From: Rhodanobacter sp.
GTDB lineage: Bacteria; Pseudomonadota; Gammaproteobacteria; Xanthomonadales; Rhodanobacteraceae
Assembly: GCA_040371205.1 (NCBI GenBank)
Contig: AP031382.1
Coordinates: 868,001 to 932,000, forward strand
Reading direction: 5' to 3'
DNA length: 64,000 bases
In this document: piece by piece, positions 15,773 through 24,324 of the stretch
Position numbering within the stretch: position 1 is the first letter of the stretch
Layout: the number at the start of each line of letters is the position of its first letter
Made by a program: the position numbers and the translations under genes
Notes under the pieces: model-generated
Databases searched by the model: none
Told to the model about the DNA's origin: nothing
What the model saw: only the letters and a program-made list of their open reading frames with translations

Positions 15773-18130
15773 TTGCTGACTCGCATCCGTTCGATTTTCC
15801 GCGCCTGCTGGCCCTGGCTGCGCATCCCGTTCTGGATCTGTCTCGGCCTGTTTGTCGGCTTCGTGCTCCCGTACACGCTGGTGCTGAACAAGCGCGTGCA
15901 GGAGCGTTTCAACGACCTGGTGTTCGCCGTGCCCACGCGCGTGTTCGCGCGTCCGCTGCCGCTGGCGCCGGGCGAGCCGATGACGCCGGCGGCGCTGCAA
16001 CTGGAACTGACCTTCGCCGGCTACGTCGACGACGGCCACGGCCAGGTGCCGGGCAGCTGGACGATGAAAGGCTCGCGCTACACGATTTCCTCGCGCGGCT
16101 ATGTCGGTCCGGAAGGCGGCGAACTGCCCAAGCGCATCGAGGTGGTGCTGGGCCGCGGTGTCGTCGCATCGGTGCGCGACCTCACCAACGGCAAGCCCAT
16201 CCCGCTCACCCATCTCGACCCGGCACGCATCGCCACGGTGTACGGCGCCGACCAGGTGGACCGTCGCATCGTGCACCTGGCCGACCTGCCGCCGCTGCTG
16301 GTGAGCGGCCTGCAGGCGGTGGAAGACCGCGACTTCAAGCACAACATCGGCATCGACTTCACCGCGATCCTGCGCGCCGCGTTCGCCAACCTGCGCGCGG
16401 GGCACACCGTGCAGGGCGCGTCCACGCTGACCCAGCAACTGGTGCGCAACCTGTTCCTCAGCCGCCAGCAGACCTTCAAGCGCAAGATCAACGAAGCGCT
16501 GATGTCGATGCTGCTGGAGATGCACTACAGCAAGGACCGCATCCTCGAGGCTTACGTCAACGAGGTCTTCCTCGGCCAGCAGGGCGGCCAGGCGGTGCAC
16601 GGTTTCGCGGCGGCGGCGGAGTTCTACTACGGCCGTCCGCTGCGCGACCTGCGCCCGCAGGAGATCGCGATGCTGGTGGGCCTTGTGAAGGGGCCGAGCT
16701 ACTACGATCCGCGCCGCTACCCGGACCGCGCGTTGGCGCGGCGCAACCTGGTGCTGCAGGAGTTCGCCGACACCGGCCTGCTTCCGCCCGACCAAGCCAA
16801 GGCCGCCCAGGCCACGCCGCTGGACGTGATCCAGAACGGCCAGTTGCCGCACGACCGCTTCCCGGCCTTCATGCAGCTGGTGCGCGAGCAGATCACCAGC
16901 GACTTCGACGAGGACACGCTGCGCGCCGGCAACCTGTCGATCTTCACCACGCTGGACCCGGCCGCGCAGCTCTACACCGAGCAGGCGGTGGACGCGACGA
17001 TGAAGGAGCTGGGCAAGCGCGCCGATCCGGTGCAGGCGGCCGGCGTGGTCACCGACACGCACGACGGCAGCGTGCTGGCCATCGTGGGCAGCAAGATCCC
17101 CGGCGACCAGGGCTTCAACCGCGCGCTGGATTCGCAGCGGCCGATCGGTTCCACCATCAAGCCCTTCGTCTACCTCGTGGCGCTGACCGATCCCGCGCGC
17201 TGGAACCTGGCCACCGCGCTGGACGACAGCCCGATCAGCATGCGCATGCAAAACGGCACGCTGTGGCAGCCGCACAACGACGACGACCAGAGCCACGGCA
17301 TGGTGCCGATGGTGGACGCGCTGGCCAACTCCTGGAACCTCGCCAGCATCCGCCTCGGCCTTGCGGTGGGCCTGCCGCGCATCCGCGCCTTCCTCGAATC
17401 CTTCGGCCTGAAGGACGTCAATTCCGGGCCTTCGCTGCTGATCGGCGCGCTGGACCTGTCGCCGCTGCAAGTGGCGCAGATGTACGAATACATCGCCTCC
17501 GACGGCCACGCACTGCCGCTGCTCGCCGTGCGCGGCGTGGTGGACGGCAACGGCAACACCATCAAGCGCTACGAGGTGAAGAGCGGGCCGGGCGAATACC
17601 AGCCGGCGGTGCGCCTGGTGACCTGGGCGATGCAGCAGGTGGCGCTGTACGGCACCGCGCACTCGCTCGGGGACTCCGGCCTCGCCTGGCTGCACGCGGC
17701 CGGCAAGACCGGTACCAGCAACGACCTGCGCGACAGCTGGTTCGCCGGTTTCACCGGCGATCGGCTCGGCGTGTTCTGGCTGGGCCGCGACGACAACAAG
17801 CCTGCCCACCTGTTCGGCGCCACCGGCGCGCTGCGCGTATGGCGCAACCTGTTCGCCAAGCTGCCGACGCAGCCCTTGTCCGCCGCGCCGGGCGAAGGCC
17901 TGCAGATGGCCTGGATCAACCCCGCCGACGGCAAGCCCACCGAACCGCAATGCACCGGCGCGAAGCAGGTGCCAGTGGTGGCCGGGTCGCTGTCGGGCGA
18001 CGTCGAAGGTTGCGGCTTCTGGCAGACGCTGTTCGGCGGCGGCAATCCGGCAGCGTCGTCGTCCAGCGCCGTGCCTGCCGCTCCCGCCGCCGCGCCTGCG
18101 GCGGTGCAACCCACTCCCAGCGGAAATTGA
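15773..18130 (+). CDS. mrcB: Penicillin-binding protein 1B (bifunctional peptidoglycan synthase)
   Basis: A 785-residue class A PBP that polymerises and cross-links peptidoglycan in the periplasm. It has a single N-terminal membrane helix (~18-37) and a UB2H-like region (~60-145). The GT51 glycosyltransferase domain carries E184 in VEDRDF and GASTLTQQLVRN. The transpeptidase domain carries S460 in GSTIKPF (SxxK), S520-W521-N522 (SxN) and K645-T-G-T-S (KTG). The C-terminal tail is rich in Ala, Pro and Ser. The UB2H region and gene partner favour PBP1B over PBP1A. The start is a TTG at 15773. The following lipoprotein gene starts 1 bp after the stop, suggesting coupled expression. Confidence 0.92.
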   Translation: MLTRIRSIFRACWPWLRIPFWICLGLFVGFVLPYTLVLNKRVQERFNDLVFAVPTRVFARPLPLAPGEPMTPAALQLELTFAGYVDDGHGQVPGSWTMKGSRYTISSRGYVGPEGGELPKRIEVVLGRGVVASVRDLTNGKPIPLTHLDPARIATVYGADQVDRRIVHLADLPPLLVSGLQAVEDRDFKHNIGIDFTAILRAAFANLRAGHTVQGASTLTQQLVRNLFLSRQQTFKRKINEALMSMLLEMHYSKDRILEAYVNEVFLGQQGGQAVHGFAAAAEFYYGRPLRDLRPQEIAMLVGLVKGPSYYDPRRYPDRALARRNLVLQEFADTGLLPPDQAKAAQATPLDVIQNGQLPHDRFPAFMQLVREQITSDFDEDTLRAGNLSIFTTLDPAAQLYTEQAVDATMKELGKRADPVQAAGVVTDTHDGSVLAIVGSKIPGDQGFNRALDSQRPIGSTIKPFVYLVALTDPARWNLATALDDSPISMRMQNGTLWQPHNDDDQSHGMVPMVDALANSWNLASIRLGLAVGLPRIRAFLESFGLKDVNSGPSLLIGALDLSPLQVAQMYEYIASDGHALPLLAVRGVVDGNGNTIKRYEVKSGPGEYQPAVRLVTWAMQQVALYGTAHSLGDSGLAWLHAAGKTGTSNDLRDSWFAGFTGDRLGVFWLGRDDNKPAHLFGATGALRVWRNLFAKLPTQPLSAAPGEGLQMAWINPADGKPTEPQCTGAKQVPVVAGSLSGDVEGCGFWQTLFGGGNPAASSSSAVPAAPAAAPAAVQPTPSGN

Positions 18131-18131
18131 C

Positions 18132-18659
18132 ATGAGTACCGTTCCTCGCCTTCTGCGCACCTGGACCTTGCCGGCGGCGGCCTTGCTGGCGGCATGTGCC
18201 GCGCAGGCGCCGGTCGAAAAGCCCGCGCGTCCGGCGCTGTCGCCTGCCGGCATGGTTGCGGCGATCCGCGCCGCCGGCGCGCGCGAGCAGTCGGTGATCT
18301 CGGTGCAGCCGCTCACCGATCCCGGCATCGCCGCATGGCAGCAGGCGGCCGAGGCCAGCCTGCAGGCCGGCCATTACGCTGCGGCGGCCGCCACGCTGGA
18401 TCAGGCGCTCAAGCGCAGTCCGGATTCGCCCGACCTGCTGCAGGACCGCGCCGAAGTGGCCGTGTACCAGCACGACTACGCCTTGGCGCAGAAGCTCGCA
18501 CAGCAATCGTGGACGCTGGGCCCCAAGCTCGGCCCGCTCTGCGCGCGCAACTGGCAAACCATCGTGGAATTGCGCCTGGAAGCCGGCGACGACGCCGGCG
18601 CGGACACCGCGCGCAAGTGGGTGGCGAAGTGCCACGTGCAGGGCATCAACCGCTTCTGA
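18132..18659 (+). CDS. TPR lipoprotein, probable PBP1b activator (LpoP-like)
   Basis: A 175-residue lipoprotein. The signal peptide ends in the lipobox LLAAC (Cys at about residue 22), followed by a Pro/Ala-rich linker. Two helical tetratricopeptide-like units cover residues ~65-140 (GIAAWQQAAEASLQAGHYAAAAATLDQAL and SPDLLQDRAEVAVYQHDYALAQKLA). It starts 1 bp after mrcB. In Pseudomonas and Acinetobacter the PBP1b activator LpoP is a TPR lipoprotein encoded beside the PBP1b gene, unlike the LpoB of enterics. Location, size and fold all match that role here, but function is inferred from context. Confidence 0.75.
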   Translation: MSTVPRLLRTWTLPAAALLAACAAQAPVEKPARPALSPAGMVAAIRAAGAREQSVISVQPLTDPGIAAWQQAAEASLQAGHYAAAAATLDQALKRSPDSPDLLQDRAEVAVYQHDYALAQKLAQQSWTLGPKLGPLCARNWQTIVELRLEAGDDAGADTARKWVAKCHVQGINRF

Positions 18660-18814
18660 AACCCCGTGCCGCCGCCGGCTGACGGCGGCCATTTCCATTT
18701 TCCGCCGCTCAAACGTCTAAGCCATGACAGACCGTTCTGCGCGGCAGGATGCCGCGTGTCGCCGGTAAGTCCGATCCCGTGGCGAAAAACAGGATCGTGG
18801 TTTCTGGAGCGTTG

Positions 18815-18840
18815 CGCATGCCTTTCCTGTGAGGCATGCG
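18815..18840. repeat. 9-bp inverted repeat
   Basis: cgcatgcct (18815-18823) and aggcatgcg (18832-18840) are perfect inverted copies around an 8-nt loop, ttcctgtg. No T tract follows. It lies within the structured gap upstream of the helicase gene. Confidence 0.6.
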
Positions 18841-18881
18841 GGTTTGCGCGGGAGGGCGCTGGGTGCGTGCTGGATCGGCAC

Positions 18882-18929
18882 TTTCCCGGCAACCGGAAGT
18901 CACCCCCATGTCTTCCGGTTGCCGGGAAA
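18882..18929. repeat. 18-bp perfect inverted repeat
   Basis: tttcccggcaaccggaag (18882-18899) and cttccggttgccgggaaa (18912-18929) are exact inverted copies separated by 12 nt. This would form a very stable hairpin about 70 bp upstream of the helicase start. Without a T tract it is not a typical terminator. It could be a REP-like element or a protein binding site. Confidence 0.75.
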
Positions 18930-18996
18930 CCTCGCGATAGCCCGACACCGGCCGAGCCGGGTTTGCCCGACGCATGCGCCGGGCGATACTGCACCG

Positions 18997-20955
18997 ATGA
19001 TGGATACCGAAGACACGACGCCCGACGGCGTCGCCGCGCTGCTGGGCGACGACGGCCCGTTCGCGCGCGAGCTGCCCAACTTCGCGCCGCGCGCGGCGCA
19101 GCAAGCGATGGCCGCGGCGGTGGCCGAAGCCATCGCCCAGCGCGACACGCTGATCGCCGAGGCCGGTACCGGCACCGGCAAGACCTACGCCTACCTGGTG
19201 CCCGCGCTGCGCTCGGGCGAGCGCGTAATCGTCTCCACCGGCACCAAGGCGCTGCAGGACCAGCTCTACTTCCGCGACCTGCCGAAGGTGCGCGCGGTGC
19301 TGGATGCACGCGTCAAGACCGCGCTGCTGAAGGGGCGTGCCAACTATCTCTGCCTGTACCGGCTCGACCAGACCGTGCGCGAAGGCGCCAGCTTCGACCG
19401 GGCGCAGGCCGCGCAACTGGCGGCGATCCGCGCCTGGTCGGCGCGCACGCGGCGCGGCGACCGCATGGAGCTGGCCGAAGTGCCGGAGGAGTCGCCGCTG
19501 TGGCCGCGCGTCACCTCCACGCCGGAAAACTGCCTGGGCGTGGAGTGTCCGTTCTACGACGACTGCCACGTGGTCAAGGCGCGCCGCGAGGCGCAGGAGG
19601 CCGACCTCGTGGTGGTCAACCATCACCTGCTGTTCGCCGACCTTGCGCTGAAGCAGGAGGGCTTCGGCGAGATCCTGCCCGGCGCCGCAGCTTTCATCCT
19701 CGACGAGGCGCACCAGGTACCCGAGCTGGCCGGGCAGTTCTTCTCGCAGAGCGTGAGTGCGCGCCAGCTCGCCGACCTCGCGCAGGACAGCCTGCGCGAA
19801 TGCAGCGGCGTCACCGGCGCCATCGGCCTGTTGCTGGAACCCGTTGAAGCCCTGCAGGACGCCTTGCGCAAACTGCGCCTGGCGATGGAGCCGCTGCCGC
19901 CGCGCGGCACCTTCGCCGCGCTGGAAGCCTCGGGCGAAGTGCGCGAGGGCCTGCGCGAAACCGGCGAGCTGCTGGCTACGTTGGCCGACTTGCTCGCCTC
20001 GCAGGCCGAGCGCTCGCGCGGTTTCGCCAATGCGTCCGAGCGTGCCGCGATGCTGACCGAACGGCTGGAACGCATCCTCGAACAGGCGTCCGAACGCGAC
20101 GTGCGCTGGTACGAACTCTTCCCGCGCGGCTTCGCGCTGCACGCCACGCCGCTGGACCTCGCCGCGCCGCTGCGCGCGATGCGCGAGCGCAGCGAGGCCG
20201 CCTGGGTGTTCACCTCGGCCACGCTGTCGGTAGCCGGTCGGTTCGACCATTTCGCGCGTCAGCTCGGACTGGACGAGCCGCGCGCGCTGTCGCTGGAAAG
20301 CCCGTTCGACTACGCGAGGCAGGCGTTGTGCTACCTGCCGGACGGCCTGCCCGATCCCGCCGCGCGCGACTACACCGAGCGTGTGCTCGACGCCGTGCTG
20401 CCGGTGCTGCAGGCCTCGAACGGCCGCGCCTTCCTGCTGTTCACTTCCCATCGCGCGTTGCGCCGTACCGCCGAACTGCTGGCCGAGCGCGTGTCGTGGC
20501 CGTTGTTCGTGCAGGGCACGGCGCCGCGCCACCAACTGCTGGAAGAGTTCCGCCACTCCGGCCATGGCGTGCTGCTCGGCGCGGCGAGTTTCTGGGAAGG
20601 CGTGGACGTGGCCGGCGACGCGCTCAGCGTGGTGGTGATCGACAAGCTGCCGTTCGCCGCGCCCGACGATCCGGTGCTGGTGGCGCGGCTGGAGGCGCTG
20701 GAGCAGCAGGGCATCAATCCCTTCATGGGCTGGCAGGTACCGGCGGCGGCGATCGCGTTGAAGCAGGGTGCGGGGCGGCTGATCCGCAGCGTCACCGACC
20801 GCGGCGTGCTGGTGCTGTGCGATCCGCGCCTGGTCGGCAAGGGCTACGGCAAGCTGTTCCTGGCCAGCCTGCCGCCGATGCCGCGCACCCGCGAGCCGGC
20901 CGAGGTACAGGCGTTCTTCCAGCCCGCGCGCGAACGCGGAGAGCCGGCGGCGTAA
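18997..20955 (+). CDS. yoaA: ATP-dependent DNA helicase, YoaA/DinG family
   Basis: A 652-residue XPD-like 5'-3' helicase. Visible motifs are Walker A AGTGTGKTYAYL, the DEAH box ILDEAHQ, FTSATL, LLFTSHRALRR, GAASFWEGVDV and QGAGRLIRS (motif VI). Four cysteines in the expected places (NYLCLYRLD and ENCLGVECPFYDDC) should bind the 4Fe-4S cluster. Length matches YoaA (about 640) rather than the longer DinG. YoaA works with the polymerase III chi subunit in repair of stalled forks. Two ATG codons in tandem (18997 and 19000) give the start. The upstream gap is rich in inverted repeats; creD follows on the same strand after 157 bp. Confidence 0.88.
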   Translation: MMDTEDTTPDGVAALLGDDGPFARELPNFAPRAAQQAMAAAVAEAIAQRDTLIAEAGTGTGKTYAYLVPALRSGERVIVSTGTKALQDQLYFRDLPKVRAVLDARVKTALLKGRANYLCLYRLDQTVREGASFDRAQAAQLAAIRAWSARTRRGDRMELAEVPEESPLWPRVTSTPENCLGVECPFYDDCHVVKARREAQEADLVVVNHHLLFADLALKQEGFGEILPGAAAFILDEAHQVPELAGQFFSQSVSARQLADLAQDSLRECSGVTGAIGLLLEPVEALQDALRKLRLAMEPLPPRGTFAALEASGEVREGLRETGELLATLADLLASQAERSRGFANASERAAMLTERLERILEQASERDVRWYELFPRGFALHATPLDLAAPLRAMRERSEAAWVFTSATLSVAGRFDHFARQLGLDEPRALSLESPFDYARQALCYLPDGLPDPAARDYTERVLDAVLPVLQASNGRAFLLFTSHRALRRTAELLAERVSWPLFVQGTAPRHQLLEEFRHSGHGVLLGAASFWEGVDVAGDALSVVVIDKLPFAAPDDPVLVARLEALEQQGINPFMGWQVPAAAIALKQGAGRLIRSVTDRGVLVLCDPRLVGKGYGKLFLASLPPMPRTREPAEVQAFFQPARERGEPAA

Positions 20956-21009
20956 GGCGGACGTTCGAGGGGCGTGTTCCACCAGGGCACGGTGGTGGTT
21001 GGCGCCTGA

Positions 21010-21047
21010 TGGCCCCGCGCGGCCATGCCGCTGCCCGCGCGGGGCCA
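21010..21047 (+). terminator. 13-bp hairpin between yoaA and creD, possible terminator
   Basis: tggccccgcgcgg (21010-21022) pairs perfectly with ccgcgcggggcca (21035-21047) across a 12-nt loop. It lies 55 bp after the helicase stop and 66 bp before creD. No T tract follows, so factor-dependent termination or mRNA stabilisation is as likely as intrinsic termination. Confidence 0.4.
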
Positions 21048-21112
21048 GTTGCCGCCCGCGCCGCGGCCGTGCGGACTGTTCTGATGCACGCTCCGACCGG
21101 AGGAGCCGTGAC

Positions 21113-22456
21113 ATGGGCAAGTGGATGCAATCGGTGACAGCCAAGGTGCTTGGCATCGGCATGCTGGCATTGCTGATGACGATACCGCTGATGCAGGTGA
21201 GCGGCCTGGTGGCCGAGCGGCAGGCGCTGCGCACGGAGGCGATCAACCAGATCGCACAGGGCTGGGGTGCCGACCAGGTGCTGGGCGGACCGGTGCTGGT
21301 GGTGCCCACGCGCCGGCTGTTTGCGCCGGACGGCGCCGCGCCGCAAGAGCACGAAGGCCACGAGACGATGCTGGCCGACACGCTGCATCTGGACGTGGCG
21401 CTGGCCACGTCCACCCGCCATTACGGCATCTATGCCACGCCCGTGTTCGTGGCCACGGTGAAGCTGCAGGCCGTGTTCCGCGCCGGTGACCTTGCGCAGT
21501 TCCGCGCGACCGGCGATGGCGCATGGCAAGCCGGCAAGGCCGAATTGCGTCTGCCGCTGGCCGACCTGCGCGGCTTGCAGGCGGTGGACGCGCTGACCGT
21601 CAACGGCCAGCCGGTGCGCTTCGAGTCGTCCGCCGAACGCTTCGGAGCGTGGCCTGTGGTGGTGATTCCGATGGATCTCGACGCGCTGGGCAACCAGCCC
21701 ATCACCGTGGCGGCGACCTTGAAGCTGGCCGGCACCGGCGCCCTGCAGTTGTTGCCGCTGGCGCGCGACACCGATGTCTCCATGCGCGCGCCGTGGCGCG
21801 ATCCCAGCTTCGTCGGCGCGGCCCTGCCGCTGGAACGCAGCATCGGCGCCAGCGGCTTCAGCGCGCACTGGCACCTGCTCGACCTCAACCGCAGCTACGG
21901 CCAGCATTGGAACGAACGCGACGACGTGGCCAAGGCCTTGTCGGCCTCCGCGTTCGGCGTGCAGCTGTACCAGCCCGTGGACGTCTACCAGCGCAACGTG
22001 CGCGCCGGCAAATACGGCCTGCTGTTCATCGCGATGACCTTCGTGGTGTTCTTCCTGTTCGAAGTGCTGCAGCGGCTGCGCGTGCATCCGGTGCAGTACC
22101 TGCTGGTGGGCATGGCGCTGGCCACGTTCTACGTGGTGCTGCTGGCGCTGTCCGAGCAGGTCGGTTTCGGCGTGGCCTACGCCATTGCCGCGGCATCGGT
22201 GGCGGCGATCGTTGGCGGCTACGCCGCCGCGATATTGCGCGCGCGGCGTGCCGGTTGGCTGCTGGGCGGCGTGATGGCGCTCACCTACGCGATGCTCTAC
22301 GGCCTGATCGCCGCCGAGCAATACGCCCTGCTGATCGGCGCGCTGGTGCTGCTGATCACCGTGGCGCTGCTGATGTACCTCACCCGCCGCATCGACTGGT
22401 ATGCGTACACGCCGGCCTTGGGCGAGTCCCCTGCGGCTATCATGGAGCGGCCATGA
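21113..22456 (+). CDS. creD: Inner membrane protein CreD
   Basis: A 447-residue CreD-family protein. One N-terminal membrane helix (~10-30) precedes a large periplasmic domain (~31-300) with GGPVLVVPT, a conserved CreD feature. About five further helices lie near the C-terminus, from GKYGLLFIAMTFVVFFLFE onward. In E. coli CreD belongs to the CreBC regulon, and in several gammaproteobacteria it is linked to beta-lactam response and envelope integrity. No creBC genes are beside it here. A good ribosome site (ggaggag) precedes the ATG. The stop overlaps the tsaB start by 4 bp (ATGA). Confidence 0.88.
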   Translation: MGKWMQSVTAKVLGIGMLALLMTIPLMQVSGLVAERQALRTEAINQIAQGWGADQVLGGPVLVVPTRRLFAPDGAAPQEHEGHETMLADTLHLDVALATSTRHYGIYATPVFVATVKLQAVFRAGDLAQFRATGDGAWQAGKAELRLPLADLRGLQAVDALTVNGQPVRFESSAERFGAWPVVVIPMDLDALGNQPITVAATLKLAGTGALQLLPLARDTDVSMRAPWRDPSFVGAALPLERSIGASGFSAHWHLLDLNRSYGQHWNERDDVAKALSASAFGVQLYQPVDVYQRNVRAGKYGLLFIAMTFVVFFLFEVLQRLRVHPVQYLLVGMALATFYVVLLALSEQVGFGVAYAIAAASVAAIVGGYAAAILRARRAGWLLGGVMALTYAMLYGLIAAEQYALLIGALVLLITVALLMYLTRRIDWYAYTPALGESPAAIMERP

Positions 22457-23151
22457 ACCTGCTCGCCATCGAAACCGCCACCGAAGCCTGCTCCGTCGCC
22501 CTGGTCCACGGCGACGAAGTGATCGCCCGCAGCGAACTCGCACCGCGCCGCCACGCCGAACGCGTGCTGCCGATGGCCGACGAGCTGCTGGCCGAAGCCG
22601 GCTTGGGCAAACACGCGCTGGACGCCATCGCGGTCGGCCGCGGCCCTGGCGCGTTCACCGGCGTGCGTCTCGCCGTGTCGCTGGCGCAAGGCATGGCGTT
22701 GGCGCTGGACCTGCCCGTGGTCACCGTCTCCTCGCTCGCCGCGCTCGCGCTGGAAGCGCCGGACGATGGCGATGACGGTACCGCCATCCTCGCCGTGATC
22801 GACGCCCGCATGGGCGAGATCTACGCCGCCAGCTACCGCCGCGACGGCACGGGCGGGCTCATTGCGCTGGACAGCGAACGGGTCTGCACTGCCGAATCCC
22901 TGCTGCTGCCGGAAGCCGCTGCATGGCAAGTCGTGGGCAGCGGCTGGGCCACCTACGAAGCCGTGTTGCGCGAGCGGCTGGGGCAAGCGCCGTGCTTCGC
23001 CGATGGCAACCGCTATCCGCAGGCCGTGCACGTCGCCGAACTCGCTGCGCGCGAATTCAGGGCTGGCCGCGCGCAAGCCCCGGAACTCGCGCTGCCGGTC
23101 TATCTGCGCGACAAGGTGGCGTTGACGTTGGTGGAGCAGGGTAAGGCCTAG
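22453..23151 (+). CDS. tsaB: tRNA threonylcarbamoyladenosine biosynthesis protein TsaB
   Basis: A 232-residue ASKHA-fold protein that scaffolds the TsaBDE complex for the t6A modification at position 37 of ANN-decoding tRNAs. The opening MNLLAIETATEACSVAL (phosphate-1 loop) and VGRGPGAFTGVRLAVSLAQGMA are the family signatures. DARMGEIYAASY is also conserved. Length is normal. The ATG overlaps the creD stop by 4 bp, so the two are translationally coupled. Confidence 0.93.
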   Translation: MNLLAIETATEACSVALVHGDEVIARSELAPRRHAERVLPMADELLAEAGLGKHALDAIAVGRGPGAFTGVRLAVSLAQGMALALDLPVVTVSSLAALALEAPDDGDDGTAILAVIDARMGEIYAASYRRDGTGGLIALDSERVCTAESLLLPEAAAWQVVGSGWATYEAVLRERLGQAPCFADGNRYPQAVHVAELAAREFRAGRAQAPELALPVYLRDKVALTLVEQGKA

Positions 23152-23282
23152 CTTTCATGTGTTTGCGTTGCCAGTGATTGCGTGGCAATGAGTCCATGTG
23201 GACGGTAATCGCACTCTTGCCATAAAGTGAGGGGAAGGCAGTAGCTGATTGCCTCACGATTGCCAATCAACAGGGGACAAGC

Positions 23283-24317
23283 ATGTATCTGCGTGTTGCC
23301 GCAGCGGCGATCATTTCCGTGGGCATGATCTTTGCGACCCAATGCCAAGGGCAGGAGACTGCCAAACCATTGGTTACCAGTCTCGTGTATACGAAGCCGC
23401 AGTTGCTCGTGAACATGGATCACGGGCGAAGAATGAACATCTATTGCCTGGGCTCCGGTTCACCGGCCGTCATCATGGATGCCGGCATGGGTGATTCCAC
23501 TATTTCGTGGGCATTGGTGCAGCCTGCCATTGCTGCCAAGACAAAGGTTTGCTCCTACGACCGGGCCGGCTTGGGTTTCAGCGACGGCTCGCATCGTCCG
23601 AGTACGGCCGCCAACGACACCGACGATCTGCACAAGCTGTTGAAGGCAGCACACATCGCGCCACCCTACATACTCGTCGGCCACTCAGCTGCGGGCATGT
23701 ATATCCGCGTGTATGCCGACCGTTATCCCGATGAAGTGGTCGGCATGGTTTCGGTCGAGGGTTCGCACGAAGACCAATGGATACGCGGCTGGGCCATTGG
23801 CGCACCGGGGCAGCAAGCCAAGTGGGATGCCTTCCTGAAGGAATACAGCAGTTGCGTGGACGAGGCAAAACACGGTCTCGTTCCCGGCACGCCGGCCTAC
23901 AAGAAATGCGTCGGCGATCCCGACCCGCGCTTCAGTCCGGCCATCAATGCGGCGCAGGCGCGTTACGCCGCGACCGTGCGCTGGCAGACTGCTGCTGCCT
24001 CCGAGCGTCAGGCCGTGGCCTATGCGAGCGCCGACCAGGCGCGTGCCACTCGCAAGCATTACGGCGACATGCCGATCATCGTGTTAACCCACTCGCCCTA
24101 TCCGAAAGCGAAGGACGAAACCCAGGACGAGCGAAATCAACGCACACTGCTGTGGGAGTCGTTGCATCTGGATGTGGCCGCAATGTCCACGCGTGGCGTA
24201 AATGAGATCGTCCCTAATTCGGGCCATTACATCCAGTACGACCATCCGCAAGTCGTGATCGATGCAATCGAACAGGTGTTGTCGATTGCAAGGGAAGACA
24301 TGCGGAAGACCAGGTGA
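23283..24317 (+). CDS. Secreted alpha/beta hydrolase
   Basis: A 344-residue alpha/beta-hydrolase fold protein with an N-terminal signal sequence (MYLRVAAAAIISVGMIFATQCQG). VIMDAGMGDS forms the oxyanion region, YDRAGLGFSDG is the conserved strand-turn after it, and GHSAAGMYIR is the nucleophile elbow (Ser). The terminal NSGHYIQYDHP supplies the catalytic His. An Asp/Glu acid is likely around PIIVLTHSPYPKAKDE. The substrate is unknown. The gene stands alone, with its own ribosome site (aggggac). Its base composition is visibly less GC-rich than its neighbours, hinting at later acquisition. Confidence 0.8.
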   Translation: MYLRVAAAAIISVGMIFATQCQGQETAKPLVTSLVYTKPQLLVNMDHGRRMNIYCLGSGSPAVIMDAGMGDSTISWALVQPAIAAKTKVCSYDRAGLGFSDGSHRPSTAANDTDDLHKLLKAAHIAPPYILVGHSAAGMYIRVYADRYPDEVVGMVSVEGSHEDQWIRGWAIGAPGQQAKWDAFLKEYSSCVDEAKHGLVPGTPAYKKCVGDPDPRFSPAINAAQARYAATVRWQTAAASERQAVAYASADQARATRKHYGDMPIIVLTHSPYPKAKDETQDERNQRTLLWESLHLDVAAMSTRGVNEIVPNSGHYIQYDHPQVVIDAIEQVLSIAREDMRKTR

Positions 24318-24324
24318 TCGGGAA

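Larger units (their letters stand above)
18660..18996. other. Structured 337-bp intergenic region before the YoaA helicase gene
   Basis: No convincing gene. The region holds a series of inverted repeats: cgatcc...ggatcg (around 18767-18797), cgcatgcct / aggcatgcg (18815-18823 / 18832-18840) and a perfect 18-bp pair (18882-18899 / 18912-18929). It may combine a terminator for the mrcB unit, a promoter for the helicase gene and a small repeat element. None of the stems has a clear T tract. Confidence 0.5.

Noticed and set aside
13117-18135. A 1672-codon open frame through ndvB and mrcB
   Set aside because: It runs across two real genes in a shifted frame; Arg/Ala/Gly/Pro-rich, no domain. High GC removes stop codons in the wrong frame.
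15740-18328. Open frame of 862 codons opposite mrcB
   Set aside because: Antisense shadow; the plus strand carries all PBP1b motifs.
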